NCBI GenBank assembly: GCA_039908105.1
Contig: JAMOBI010000014.1
Span: 30,911 to 94,910 of the forward strand
Direction: 5' to 3'
Source of the DNA: Magnetaquiglobus sp039908105
GTDB lineage: Bacteria; Pseudomonadota; Magnetococcia; Magnetococcales; Magnetaquicoccaceae
Length of the DNA stretch: 64,000 nt
Position numbers and translations under genes: made by a program. The notes beneath the pieces are model-generated. The model had not been told where the DNA came from, did no database searches, and saw nothing but the letters and a program-made list of their open reading frames with translations. Of this stretch, positions 48,749-57,188 are shown one piece after another. Each line of letters begins with the position of its first letter. Position 1 is the first letter of the stretch.

Positions 48749-48913
48749 GGGTGGTCCTTTCTTGATCCGGGTCAATAAGATGCTTCATCATACCCGAGGA
48801 AGCATTGAATTTAAATCCGAACTGTGTCTTAATAGTCCCGAGCCTTGAGCGAATGTTTCCAGATCGCGGGGGGGTGGAGGATCTCTTTATCAAAAAGTCC
48901 CAAGGAGTGATGC

Positions 48914-49396
48914 ATGGAAAAACCCATTGATATCATCAAACAGGCCCTTCGGAACGAAATTCACGCCTCGGCGTTCTTTGCCAAGGCAGCCGAGTTGACG
49001 AAGGATGACGAATCCAGAATGCTGTTTTTGGAACTTGGTGGCATGGAGGACAATCACGCCGAGGCACTCGTCATCCGATTGAAGAATGCTCCGTGCGCCC
49101 AGGAGATGGACCTCGCCGCCTATCTCAAGCAGCTGGAATCCTCACCAGAACCAGTACTGCCGCCCGCCGAGATGGCGATCATCGAGAATGGGGATGCCCG
49201 TTCCGTGTTGCGTCTGGCGATCAATTTGGAAAACCGTGCCATGCAGACCTATGCCCGCTTGGCCGAGGAGAGTACGGACCTGGAGGTCAAGGCCTACTGT
49301 CTGGATCTGGCGCGGGAAGAGGTTGGACATGCGGCGGCCCTGACCAAGCTGCTGCACAGCCTGGATATGGACGAGGATGATCGCCCAGGTTTGTAA
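48914..49396 (+). CDS. Ferritin-like / rubrerythrin-type protein
   Basis: The 160-residue protein is a four-helix bundle with two halves. Ligand pairs are NEIHASAFF, ELGGMEDNHAEAL near 40, NLENRAMQTYARL near 98, and LAREEVGHAAAL near 130, each with E-x2-H or equivalent. This is the diiron site of the rubrerythrin family without the C-terminal rubredoxin domain. It probably detoxifies peroxide or stores iron in the cytoplasm. The gene has a strong terminator at 49428-49459. Confidence 0.85.
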   Translation: MEKPIDIIKQALRNEIHASAFFAKAAELTKDDESRMLFLELGGMEDNHAEALVIRLKNAPCAQEMDLAAYLKQLESSPEPVLPPAEMAIIENGDARSVLRLAINLENRAMQTYARLAEESTDLEVKAYCLDLAREEVGHAAALTKLLHSLDMDEDDRPGL

Positions 49397-49427
49397 GCGA
49401 TCCCGCGTAGCCTTGCGATTCGATCAA

Positions 49428-49459
49428 GCCGGAGAGTCACACTCTCCGGCTTTTTTTTT
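49428..49459 (+). terminator. Rho-independent terminator
   Basis: GCCGGAGAGT (49428-49437) and ACTCTCCGGC (49441-49450) form a perfect 10-bp stem with a 3-nt loop, followed by nine T (49451-49459). It ends the ferritin-like gene and lies 3 bp before the stop of the convergent membrane-protein gene, so it can also stop that transcript only weakly (no A-run on the other side). Confidence 0.93.
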
Positions 49460-49461
49460 GA

Positions 49462-51684
49462 CTATCTGCCCTCCGTGGTGATCCTGCCGAACCGATAGGG
49501 CGGCACATAATCCAATACCAACCGGCTCTCTCCAGCAGGGAGAACAATCCCCTGAAAGGTGTGATCGACCGGTCGGATCGTACCGGATTCGCCGTTGATC
49601 GTCACCCGCCAGTAGGGATCATGATTGTTGGTGACGACCAGCAGTCCCCCACCCGTTGTGCTGGCGATGATCTCCAGATGATCCGGGGTGTAGCGCGTGA
49701 AACGGGCCTGGCCTGGTGTCAGGCGTGGGGCGTTCTGGGCCCACTCTGAAAAATCGCGCCGCTCCAAAAAGGCGGTGTGTGCCAATTCTTTCACCTCCGC
49801 TCGCTCCAAGGCATCGAGCAGAGCGCTCCCATCATCGAACAGACGCACCCGTTCGGGAATGATCAATCGTGGAAGCGCCTCGTGATTCTCGTAGACATAA
49901 TAGGCGTTGTGGGGAATCTCATGCTTCAAGGTCAACCAGATCTTCTCCCGCAGCCGCTTCTCCTCCCACTCCCGGCCTTGGATCAACTCTGCGGTCGGAT
50001 CGTGCCACACGGTGAGCGCCGGATGTTGCAACGGCCACTGCGAGATCAAAAAACGGGTATTGGCCAACGATAACAGGTTCATGTTGAACCATGCGTTCAG
50101 GTTCAACGGCTGGCGCTCGGCAAAACGTTCCTCCGGTCGCCGGAAGAGGTAATACCACTTGCTCGTGCGTTCGTCCTGCTCCGGATAGGCGGCGAGCGAT
50201 TTGGCGACGATCCGGCGCCAGAATTGATGATAGCGCGCTGAGTGGAGACGATAGTAGCCATCTACGCCTTCAAGACCATAAGCGTAGACCTCGGCAGGAT
50301 AGATGCGTCCGCCGGAAGCGCTGGCAATGGTCGGGGCCCAGGTGCCAATGCTGCCGACTCTGAACGGGGCGGAAGATGGATCGCTCAGTTCCCCGAGTTT
50401 GCGCAGCACCGGATTTTGGAAATGGAGCGCGAAATTGTCGGTAGAGAGACGATGCAACAGCTGGAGGGTGGTCTCTTTCCAGCTGATCAGTGGCAGTAGC
50501 AGCGCGATGGCGCTGGAAGCGCCGATCAGAACCCGCGTGGGTTGGGAGACGGATGCCAACCTGAGCCGTGCCAGATGGAGTCCAGCCCCTCCCAGCAGCG
50601 GACCGATAAAAATGGTGAACTGATTGAGGTCGCGTAAATTACCCCGACTCGGCGGAATCCATTGCTGAAAAAGGCATTGGAGCCAAAGACCGATTTCTGA
50701 GCCGAATCCGGTGATCAAGTGCAGGGCCAACAGGCGCCAGGCCCAATTTCTCTCCCCTTTGGCCAACACCATTCCGAACAGGAAAAGAGCCAAATAGAGC
50801 CCGTTTTGCGGTAGGGTATTCCAGCCGACGATCTCCCAGGTATGGTGTATGATGTCGGAGAGGGAAGGAATTGGAATCGGTTCGACCAGGTGCCCCTGGC
50901 CTCTCGTGGTCACCGGGGTGTAGAAGAACAGGGCGATCAGTTGCGGGGCTTCGCCCAGCGTGATGCCGATCGCAAAAGCCAGGCAGCGACTCCAGAGCGT
51001 GGCGAACGGGCGGGCACGCGCGATCCAGAACCAGAAAGGGAGTCCGACCAGAATGAAAAAGGTATAAATAACAGATTGGGCAATCAGCGCGGTGACTATT
51101 CCCAACAGCAGGGCGAGCAGGTGGGATCGCTTGACCGGCAGGGAGAACAGTCGCTCAAAGAGTAGCAGGGTCAGGCCGATGGCCGGCAGACCGAGTGCCT
51201 CGACCAGTTTCAAGTCCTGCACACCCCAGAGATGGAGCGAAAAGGCCATGCCGGAAAAAGTGGCGGCCAGCGGATCCAATTTCAAAATGTCCCGGCAGAT
51301 GCGGAAGGTGAAATAGCTTGCCAGAAAGCGTTGCAGCCACATGATCAAGCTGTGGACCGCCCAGGCTGGCAGAAAAAGATAGGGCAGACCGTCAACCAAG
51401 AAACTGTCGATGTTGGGGTGTAGCATATAAGGCATGCCGCTGCTGAATTTCGGTTGCCAATAGATCAGACCGTGGGTCAGCAGATCGCGAGCAGCGGTGA
51501 TACGCAGAGGAATGTTGAAGTCGGCATTGTCCTGGATGCGCAGATAGGAGTAAGGTCCGAAAATCCAGTAGATGGCCGAGATCAGGAGTGACCAGACAAG
51601 CCAGAACACCATCCACTGTCGTGGATGGTCGGATTGCCGGGAATCCGGAACGGACAAGAGAAATCCGAGCAGCGGGCGCATCAC
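49462..51684 (-). CDS. Large multi-pass membrane protein, YfhO-like
   Basis: The 740-residue protein has about 12 helices in the first 420 residues (WLVWSLLISAIYWIFG, YTFFILVGLPFWFW and others) and a 300-residue C-terminal part with extracytoplasmic features (ending LVLDYVPPYRFG). The layout matches YfhO-type and GT-C-like glycosyltransferases, in which an acidic residue in the first loop (IQDNADFNIPLR) is the candidate catalytic site. It is coupled by GTGA to a DPM-like GT2, and both may add a sugar from a lipid carrier at the outer face of the membrane. Specific activity unknown. Confidence 0.72.
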   Translation of the reverse strand: MMRPLLGFLLSVPDSRQSDHPRQWMVFWLVWSLLISAIYWIFGPYSYLRIQDNADFNIPLRITAARDLLTHGLIYWQPKFSSGMPYMLHPNIDSFLVDGLPYLFLPAWAVHSLIMWLQRFLASYFTFRICRDILKLDPLAATFSGMAFSLHLWGVQDLKLVEALGLPAIGLTLLLFERLFSLPVKRSHLLALLLGIVTALIAQSVIYTFFILVGLPFWFWIARARPFATLWSRCLAFAIGITLGEAPQLIALFFYTPVTTRGQGHLVEPIPIPSLSDIIHHTWEIVGWNTLPQNGLYLALFLFGMVLAKGERNWAWRLLALHLITGFGSEIGLWLQCLFQQWIPPSRGNLRDLNQFTIFIGPLLGGAGLHLARLRLASVSQPTRVLIGASSAIALLLPLISWKETTLQLLHRLSTDNFALHFQNPVLRKLGELSDPSSAPFRVGSIGTWAPTIASASGGRIYPAEVYAYGLEGVDGYYRLHSARYHQFWRRIVAKSLAAYPEQDERTSKWYYLFRRPEERFAERQPLNLNAWFNMNLLSLANTRFLISQWPLQHPALTVWHDPTAELIQGREWEEKRLREKIWLTLKHEIPHNAYYVYENHEALPRLIIPERVRLFDDGSALLDALERAEVKELAHTAFLERRDFSEWAQNAPRLTPGQARFTRYTPDHLEIIASTTGGGLLVVTNNHDPYWRVTINGESGTIRPVDHTFQGIVLPAGESRLVLDYVPPYRFGRITTEGR

Positions 51685-52637
51685 TCGGGTCCGGAGCGGG
51701 TGATCGTGCGGATCGTGTAAATCTTTTTGCCGGTGGCTTCATGGCTGATGCGCACGAGCATTTCGAGTACCAGGCCTGTAGCGACGAGTTGGCTGCCGAA
51801 CAGAAACATCATGATGATGATTTGGAGTGTGCCGCGAAAGTCGGAGTGGTTGATTAAATAATCAGCAATAATAAAAGACATTAATATTACACCAATAATC
51901 ATAAGTGCTGCACCGGTTAGACCCAGCACATGCATCGGTCGGGTACCGTAGCGGTTCAGGAAGGCGAGCGTCAAAACATCGAAGAAGACCCGAAATGTCC
52001 GGCTGATGCCATATTTTGAGCTGCCGGTGGCACGCAGCACGTTGGTGATCGGGATTTCGCAGATCGATGCGCCGCGTTCGGCAGCCAACACCGGGATAAA
52101 GCGATGCAACTCGCCGTAGAGGTAGATTTCAGAGAGCAGTTCGCGCCGATAGGCCTTGAAAGTGGTGCCGAAATCGTGCAATCGCACTCCGGAGAGTTTG
52201 GCCATCATGCGATTGGCGATCAGCGACGGAAGGCGACGCAGCCAGTAGTTGTCGATGCGGTTGGCGCGCCAACCGCTGACCAGATCGTACCCTTCGTCGA
52301 TCTTGTCGAGGAACAGGCCGATTTCCGAAGGCAGATGTTGCATATCGCCGTCCATGGCAATGATGATTTCGCCTGTGGCATGGTCGAAACCGGCCTGGAG
52401 CGCGGCGGTCTGACCGTAGTTCTTGCGGAAATCAATGATGGTGATGGAGATTTTGTCGTGGGGTTGCTTGGCCAGTTCCTGAAGGATCGACAAGGTTTTG
52501 TCCCGGCTGCCATCGTTGATGTAGATGATTTCGAATTCTCGCTTGATTTGAGCAAGCGCGCTCAGCATCTCTGCGTGAAATTGCGGCAGGATATCCTCTT
52601 CGTTGTAGAATGGCACCACGATGCTGACTCTTGACAT
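51681..52637 (-). CDS. GT2 dolichyl-phosphate-mannose-synthase-like glycosyltransferase
   Basis: The 318-residue protein opens with VSIVVPFYNEEDIL and has INDGSRDKTL near 40 and IIAMDGDMQHLP near 92, the DXD motif of GT2. YGQTAALQAGFDHATG near 75 is the DPM1/GtrB signature. Two C-terminal helices (LGLTGAALMIIGVILMSF near 235 and IIMMFLFGSQLVATGLVL near 275) anchor it. It makes a polyprenyl-phosphate sugar that the next gene could use. ATG and stop overlap the membrane protein. Confidence 0.9.
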   Translation of the reverse strand: MSRVSIVVPFYNEEDILPQFHAEMLSALAQIKREFEIIYINDGSRDKTLSILQELAKQPHDKISITIIDFRKNYGQTAALQAGFDHATGEIIIAMDGDMQHLPSEIGLFLDKIDEGYDLVSGWRANRIDNYWLRRLPSLIANRMMAKLSGVRLHDFGTTFKAYRRELLSEIYLYGELHRFIPVLAAERGASICEIPITNVLRATGSSKYGISRTFRVFFDVLTLAFLNRYGTRPMHVLGLTGAALMIIGVILMSFIIADYLINHSDFRGTLQIIIMMFLFGSQLVATGLVLEMLVRISHEATGKKIYTIRTITRSGPE

Positions 52638-52644
52638 TTTTTTG

Positions 52645-53523
52645 CTATCCTTGATGGGATAACTCCCGGTAGGTGATCAGCCGGATGCCGGCTTGTGCAA
52701 CGCACGTCCGGATGGCGGGCGAGATCAGCAGTTTCAGTTCGGTTTCACGGGTGGAATCGATATAAAAAGAACCGAACACAGCGGTTTGGCGCGTGTGATC
52801 GGCATCCACCCGGCCCGGATGGCAGCAGAGTTCGCTGATTCCGGGCGGCAGTCGGCGCAGGACGGTTTTCAGGCCGCTCGCATCCATGAGGCCGGTCATG
52901 GCAATGCCTTCTTGCCGGTTTGGATGAGGAATATGGGCCGTGCGCAGCAAGTGACGGTTGTGCCAGATGAACAGGTTCAACATAGTGATTTTAACCAATT
53001 TCGTCAAGCCGTATCCGGTTGTGGGCGGCTCGGGGGCACAACGGACCGCCGGAATGCGATGGTGGGCGAGCAGTTTGGGAAGCAGGTTAAAGAGCGGTGG
53101 GAATTGTTGATGATGTTTTTCACCGTCGAGATGGGTGATGGCGATGCCGCATCCGGACACCCGCTCGATCTGGGCCGTGTATTCCCGTTCGATCTCTTTA
53201 AGCATGGCAGGCCGGAAGGTGTGAATCATCCTGCTCAAAGTGAGATGAAAGTGCCCGTCACGGGTGAGCAGAGGTAATGAGTTCGGCGGATTGAGAGGTG
53301 CGCCACGCAGGATGTTCAGATGGACGCCCACCCCCAACCGTGGCGCCCCTCGCAGTTGGGAGACAGCATGGTCGAAAGCCGGACCATTGGCAAGCAGGGT
53401 GGTGCTGGTGACAATCCCGTCATGATGAGCGGTCAGAATTCCTTCGTTGACGCTTCGGCTCAGGCCGAAATCGTCGGCATTGACGATCAGACGGATGGTG
53501 GGGTCGGAAATAGGCGTGCTCAT
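52645..53523 (-). CDS. YdjC/HpnK-family carbohydrate deacetylase
   Basis: The 292-residue protein belongs to the YdjC family. RLIVNADDFGLSRSVNEGI has the aspartates that bind metal, and GVHLNILRGAPLN near 70 and ITHLDGEKHHQQFP near 130 carry the histidines. The fold is a TIM barrel that removes acetyl groups from sugars, or in the HpnK branch belongs to hopanoid clusters. The following GT2 supports a lipid-linked sugar substrate. Start ATG 53523 was chosen; a frame open to 54141 is antisense to the HDOD gene. Confidence 0.82.
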   Translation of the reverse strand: MSTPISDPTIRLIVNADDFGLSRSVNEGILTAHHDGIVTSTTLLANGPAFDHAVSQLRGAPRLGVGVHLNILRGAPLNPPNSLPLLTRDGHFHLTLSRMIHTFRPAMLKEIEREYTAQIERVSGCGIAITHLDGEKHHQQFPPLFNLLPKLLAHHRIPAVRCAPEPPTTGYGLTKLVKITMLNLFIWHNRHLLRTAHIPHPNRQEGIAMTGLMDASGLKTVLRRLPPGISELCCHPGRVDADHTRQTAVFGSFYIDSTRETELKLLISPAIRTCVAQAGIRLITYRELSHQG

Positions 53524-53698
53524 GGGAATATTGTCGAGGCGGTGGATTGGGAATGTCAAAGGCCAACCCGGATGGTGCTGTTTTTTTATCAATCGACCAG
53601 GGTGATGACGGGAATGAATTGGTGGTGGCCTTTTGGGATGGTTGCGGCTATGCTCTGGTTGGCGGGTGTCGAGCTGATTGCCGGGTTGAATCTGGACG

Positions 53699-54607
53699 AT
53701 GACGGCGATATGGGAAAAGCTTATGGCGGATAAAACGGACAAGGTGGAACAAAAACGTGAAGAGAAGGCGCGTGAGTTGGTGCGAGACCTGGTCATGCCC
53801 TCGCGTCCGGATCTGTTGCTGGAGGTGATGCGAGCCCAATCGGGATTCGCAGCGGATCCGGTGGCTGTCACCGGTTTGATCCTCAGTGATCTGGCTTTGT
53901 CCGGAGCGGTGTTGCGCGTGGCCAACAGTGAACTCAAAGGCCGGAAACGGGCGTTGATTTCGATCGAGGCCGCAGTGGCGCTGTTGGGTTTTGAACGGGT
54001 TCGAGCCATTGTTTCAGAACAGTTTTTGAGCGCCTCGCTGGTGACTCGTGAGGGGCCGGTGCAGAGACTCCGGTTGAGATCGGTGGCAGCTGGCCGAGCA
54101 GCAGCCAGGTTGGCACAACGTCTGCCGGAAGTGGCACCCAATTGTCAAAACGGCTATCTGCCCGCTGTTGCTTCGGACGATGCCTATGCCGTTGGCTTGT
54201 TGCACGATTGTGGATTGATCGCCATGTTGCGCGCCTTCCCGGATTATGCGTTGTTCTGTCAACACAGTCGTGAACAGGGGATCGTGGATCTGCTGGCAGC
54301 GGAAAACGAACGGTTCGGCACCAATCACGGATTGACCGGTTATTGGCTGCTGCGCTCCTGGAATCTGCCCGAGTGGTTTTGTCGGATCGTGCGGGGACAT
54401 CATGGCCTGGAGGATTTCAATCGACCCGGTGTCAAGACGAATGAGCGTCGCCACTTGGTGCTGCGCGCCATTTTGCACCTCTCCGCTTCGGTTTGCGGCG
54501 AGGATGCACGGGAAGTCTGGCTTGCCGTCGAAGAGCCGATCGCAACCTTTTTTGGTTTGGATTCCGAACAATTGGAACGTCTGCGCAGCGGCGGGGGAAA
54601 CGGCTGA
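53699..54607 (+). CDS. HDOD-domain protein
   Basis: The 302-residue protein is an HDOD domain with the HD-like core at AVGLLHDCGLIAMLRAF near residue 165 and an N-terminal regulatory half (LVMPSRPDLLLEVMRAQSG). The HD-like motif HDCG lacks the usual metal-binding His pair, so catalysis is doubtful; such proteins are often regulators in two-component or motility networks. The ATG at 53723, in frame with ATG 53699, is an alternative start. Upstream is the divergent YdjC gene. Confidence 0.85.
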   Translation: MTAIWEKLMADKTDKVEQKREEKARELVRDLVMPSRPDLLLEVMRAQSGFAADPVAVTGLILSDLALSGAVLRVANSELKGRKRALISIEAAVALLGFERVRAIVSEQFLSASLVTREGPVQRLRLRSVAAGRAAARLAQRLPEVAPNCQNGYLPAVASDDAYAVGLLHDCGLIAMLRAFPDYALFCQHSREQGIVDLLAAENERFGTNHGLTGYWLLRSWNLPEWFCRIVRGHHGLEDFNRPGVKTNERRHLVLRAILHLSASVCGEDAREVWLAVEEPIATFFGLDSEQLERLRSGGGNG

Positions 54608-54733
54608 ATCACCCATTTCCCCTATTTTTCTTGGATGTTTGTTTAGAAGTATGTTCTAATAATGTCGATGGTCGCCAAAGGATTGCGAATCCCGATCAGG
54701 ATGAATAGACGATGCTTTTATCTGGAGGATGTT

Positions 54734-55129
54734 ATGGCACAAAAGAAGCGGGGTAAGGCAAAAGAGCAGAAAAAAGAGCAACAGAAAGTGACGGTCCAGA
54801 AACCAGTGGTGACCACGGATCCGCGCGTCGATGCCCTGGAGAAGCGGATTGCCACTTTGGAAAAACAGATGGCGCAGAAGATCGAACAGCTCTCCGAACG
54901 CAACTCCGCCTTGTTGCGCAAGACCACCGAGCAGATGCGTCAGTTGTCGGATCGTCAGGCCGCGCTGTTGCGCATGAGTGCAGAGCGTGATGCGCAACTC
55001 TCCGAACGCAACTCCGCTCTGTTGCGCAAGGTCACCGAGCAGATGGATCAACTCGCGGAGCGCAATTCCGCCATCCTGCGCAAAATGGGTGTTCCCGCTG
55101 GAGAGAAGAGCAAAAGCGTGGATAAATGA
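54734..55129 (+). CDS. Coiled-coil protein with four 18-residue repeats
   Basis: The 131-residue protein has a basic lysine/glutamine-rich start (AQKKRGKAKEQKKEQQ), then a helical region with four tandem 18-residue units beginning QLSERNSALLRK, QLSDRQAALLRM, QLSERNSALLRK and QLAERNSAILRK. Eighteen residues equal five helical turns, so identical faces line up. The repeat is also visible in DNA: 54-bp units from 54887, 54941, 54995 and 55049. Start ATG 54734 after GGAGG was chosen over an open frame from 54662. No family recognised; it probably forms a rod or binds nucleic acid through its basic head. Confidence 0.75.
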   Translation: MAQKKRGKAKEQKKEQQKVTVQKPVVTTDPRVDALEKRIATLEKQMAQKIEQLSERNSALLRKTTEQMRQLSDRQAALLRMSAERDAQLSERNSALLRKVTEQMDQLAERNSAILRKMGVPAGEKSKSVDK

Positions 55130-55261
55130 AGGATCACACCGTCGTGACGAAGGGGGCTTCATCGGGTATTCTTTGCTTCGTCGGGACTCGCCGCTGTTCG
55201 TAAAGACGTGGATTCCAGCTCCATGAGGCGGCAGGAGAACCATTTTCCTTGGGAGATCCAT

Positions 55262-55831
55262 ATGTTGAAAATCGGTTGGCCAGATTGGTTGCGGCTGCGC
55301 CTCCTGGTGGGATTGGTGATGTTCATGGGAGTTGCCGGCTGTACCGCCTCTCCGGAACCGATCCCGTCGGACTCCAGGGGGTCGCTTGAAATGGCTGCCG
55401 CTCCGGTTTCACAGCCTCAGGTCGCGGATGTGGGCGGGGATCGAGCGGCTCCGGGCTTGGATAGGGCCAATCAGGCGGGTGGAGATCAGACGATGATGCC
55501 AGCAGGTCGGGCGTGCGCGTCGTGTCCGTGTTGCAAGAAGGCTTGTGCAATGGATGAGATGAAAGCAGGCAAATGCGGCAAAATGTGCAAGTCATGCGGA
55601 AAGAGCAAAAAATGCAAAAAGGCGTGTCAAGCGGATGGCAAGGTTGGAAAATCCGGCAAAAAGTGCGAACTGCCCAAGGGCAAGTGCGATCATGATTATG
55701 CCAACGGCAACTGCTGCGCCAAATGCGGCAAGGATAAACAGCGCGGCAAAAAATGCGAACTGCCTGGCATGACTCCTGGTTTGGATCCGGCTGGCATCTC
55801 TCCTGGCATGATGATGGAACATCACCACTGA
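55262..55831 (+). CDS. Cysteine-rich lipoprotein with putative metal-binding repeats
   Basis: The 189-residue protein has a signal peptide ending in the lipobox VAGC (residues 26-29) so the mature N-terminal cysteine is lipid-modified. After a low-complexity Ser/Pro/Ala linker, the C-terminal 100 residues hold about 18 cysteines in clusters such as CASCPCCKKAC, KCGKMCKSC, KCKKAC and GNCCAKCG, with interspersed lysines and a MEHHH end. Two KKCELP segments repeat. This pattern suggests metallothionein-like binding of Cu, Zn or Fe-S, at the outer membrane or periplasm. No family is recognised. Confidence 0.75.
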   Translation: MLKIGWPDWLRLRLLVGLVMFMGVAGCTASPEPIPSDSRGSLEMAAAPVSQPQVADVGGDRAAPGLDRANQAGGDQTMMPAGRACASCPCCKKACAMDEMKAGKCGKMCKSCGKSKKCKKACQADGKVGKSGKKCELPKGKCDHDYANGNCCAKCGKDKQRGKKCELPGMTPGLDPAGISPGMMMEHHH

Positions 55832-55887
55832 TTCTAAAGCTCGATGTGCGTGGGCCTGTGAATCGGCATTTGATGGTGTACGGTCGC

Positions 55888-55935
55888 AACGGGATCAGGT
55901 GATTTGCCTTATGATGAATCGCTGATCCCGTTTTT
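55888..55935 (+). terminator. Probable Rho-independent terminator
   Basis: AACGGGATCAG at 55888-55898 pairs with CTGATCCCGTT at 55922-55932, with an additional inner stem (TGATT with AATCG, one G bulge), then five T to 55935. It ends the lipoprotein transcript before metF. Confidence 0.65.
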
Positions 55936-56001
55936 GCGTTGTTTGGATCCAGGATTGGAAGGGTTGGGCTGGACAATCAAAATCGGAAGGGATGCGTTGT
56001 C

Positions 56002-56895
56002 ATGGATGCCATACGGGTGGTTGACGGGGAAGAGGGGAAATCGCGCCCCGGCTTGTCGTTTGAATTTTTTCCGCCTCGTCAGCCCGAGGGGGAGAGGCTG
56101 TTTTGGAACTCCCTTGAGGCATTGATCCCCTACCGACCGGATTTCGTATCGATTACTTGTGGTGCTGGCGGAAGTCGGCAGAGCGGCAGTGGTGAGCTGG
56201 TTTCCCGGGTGCATGAGCGGACCGGCCTGCATACCGTCGCCCATTTGACTTGTGTTGGAGCCAGCCGCGCCGAGTTGACCGATATGCTGCGTTTTTATCA
56301 GGAGTGCGGCATTCCGTCGATTCTGGCGCTGCGCGGCGACCCGCCGCGCGGGGAGCCCCCGGGCGCTCTGGAGCGCGGCGCGTTCCGTTATGCGGAGCCG
56401 TTCGTGGCCTTCATCCGGGAGTATTTTCCGGAGTTCCGCCTCGGGGTGGCTGCCTATCCGGAAGGGCATCCCGAGACATCCGACAAGTCGCGCGATGAGT
56501 TGCATTTTCGTCGCAAGGTCGAGGCTGGAGCCGATTTCGCGGTGACGCAATTCTTTTTTGAAAACGAGGTTTATTTCCGCTTTGTCGCCTCCTGTCGGGA
56601 CAAAGGGGTGAACGTGCCGATCTATCCCGGCATCATGCCGGTGACTGACTTCAAGCAGATCAAGCGGTTGTCAGAGCTGTGTGGATCCGCGTTGCCTGCG
56701 TGGCTGATTGCCCGCTATGAGGCGATTCGCGACGATCCGGAGCGGATGATGCAAACCGGTGTGGAGTTGGCCGTGGCGCAGTGTCGGGATTTGTTGGTTC
56801 GGGGCGCACCGGGATTGCACTTTTTCACGTTGAATCAATCGGCGGCGGTACCGAGGATTCTTTCTGAATTGGCTGGTGAGTTCTATTCCGCGTAA
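56002..56895 (+). CDS. metF: 5,10-methylenetetrahydrofolate reductase
   Basis: The 297-residue protein is a standard MetF. SFEFFPPRQPEGERLFW near residue 20 is the family opening, SITCGAGGS near 50 is the FAD/folate site, and LALRGDPPRG near 112 and ADFAVTQFFFENEVYFRF near 175 are conserved. It reduces methylene-THF to methyl-THF with FAD and NADH. I start at the ATG at 56002, from a longer frame, because the upstream sequence is not part of the family. An AAGG-type site is about 12 nt upstream. Confidence 0.93.
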   Translation: MDAIRVVDGEEGKSRPGLSFEFFPPRQPEGERLFWNSLEALIPYRPDFVSITCGAGGSRQSGSGELVSRVHERTGLHTVAHLTCVGASRAELTDMLRFYQECGIPSILALRGDPPRGEPPGALERGAFRYAEPFVAFIREYFPEFRLGVAAYPEGHPETSDKSRDELHFRRKVEAGADFAVTQFFFENEVYFRFVASCRDKGVNVPIYPGIMPVTDFKQIKRLSELCGSALPAWLIARYEAIRDDPERMMQTGVELAVAQCRDLLVRGAPGLHFFTLNQSAAVPRILSELAGEFYSA

Positions 56896-56905
56896 GATAA
56901 ACGGG

Positions 56906-57118
56906 CATGATGGGGGGGGGAGAACCCCCTCACCCCCCGACCGTGGAACTCAAAAAGCAGAGTTGCACGGTAAACTGGCATGATGGGGGGAGAACCCCCT
57001 CACCCCCCGACCGTGGAACTCAAAAAGCAGAGTTGCACAGTAAACTGGCATGTTGGGGGGAGAACCCCCTCACCCCCCGACCGTGGAACTCAAAAAGCAG
57101 AGTGCCACGGTAAAAAGT
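56906..57118 (+). repeat. Triple 70-bp tandem repeat of the GC-rich family
   Basis: Three near-identical units start at 56906, 56979 and 57049 (73, 70 and 70 bp; the first has three extra G). Each has a G-tract, AGAACCCCCTCACCCCCC, CGACCGTGGAACT, and AGTTGCAC, where GTGGAACT and AGTTGCAC form a short mismatched hairpin. Single copies of the same sequence occur reversed at 10599-10674 and degenerate at 29845. It lies just after metF and 70 bp from the stop of the convergent REC-HATPase gene. Confidence 0.88.
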
Positions 57119-57188
57119 GACCATTCAGGAGCTCCAACATGAAAGTTGCAGGGGTTGCTGTATGGTGGTGCCGATTTTTCATGTCTGA

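Noticed and set aside
54887..55090. The 54-bp tandem repeats as a non-coding minisatellite
   Set aside because: The unit is a multiple of three, stays in frame with a good start and ribosome site, and third positions vary more than the protein.
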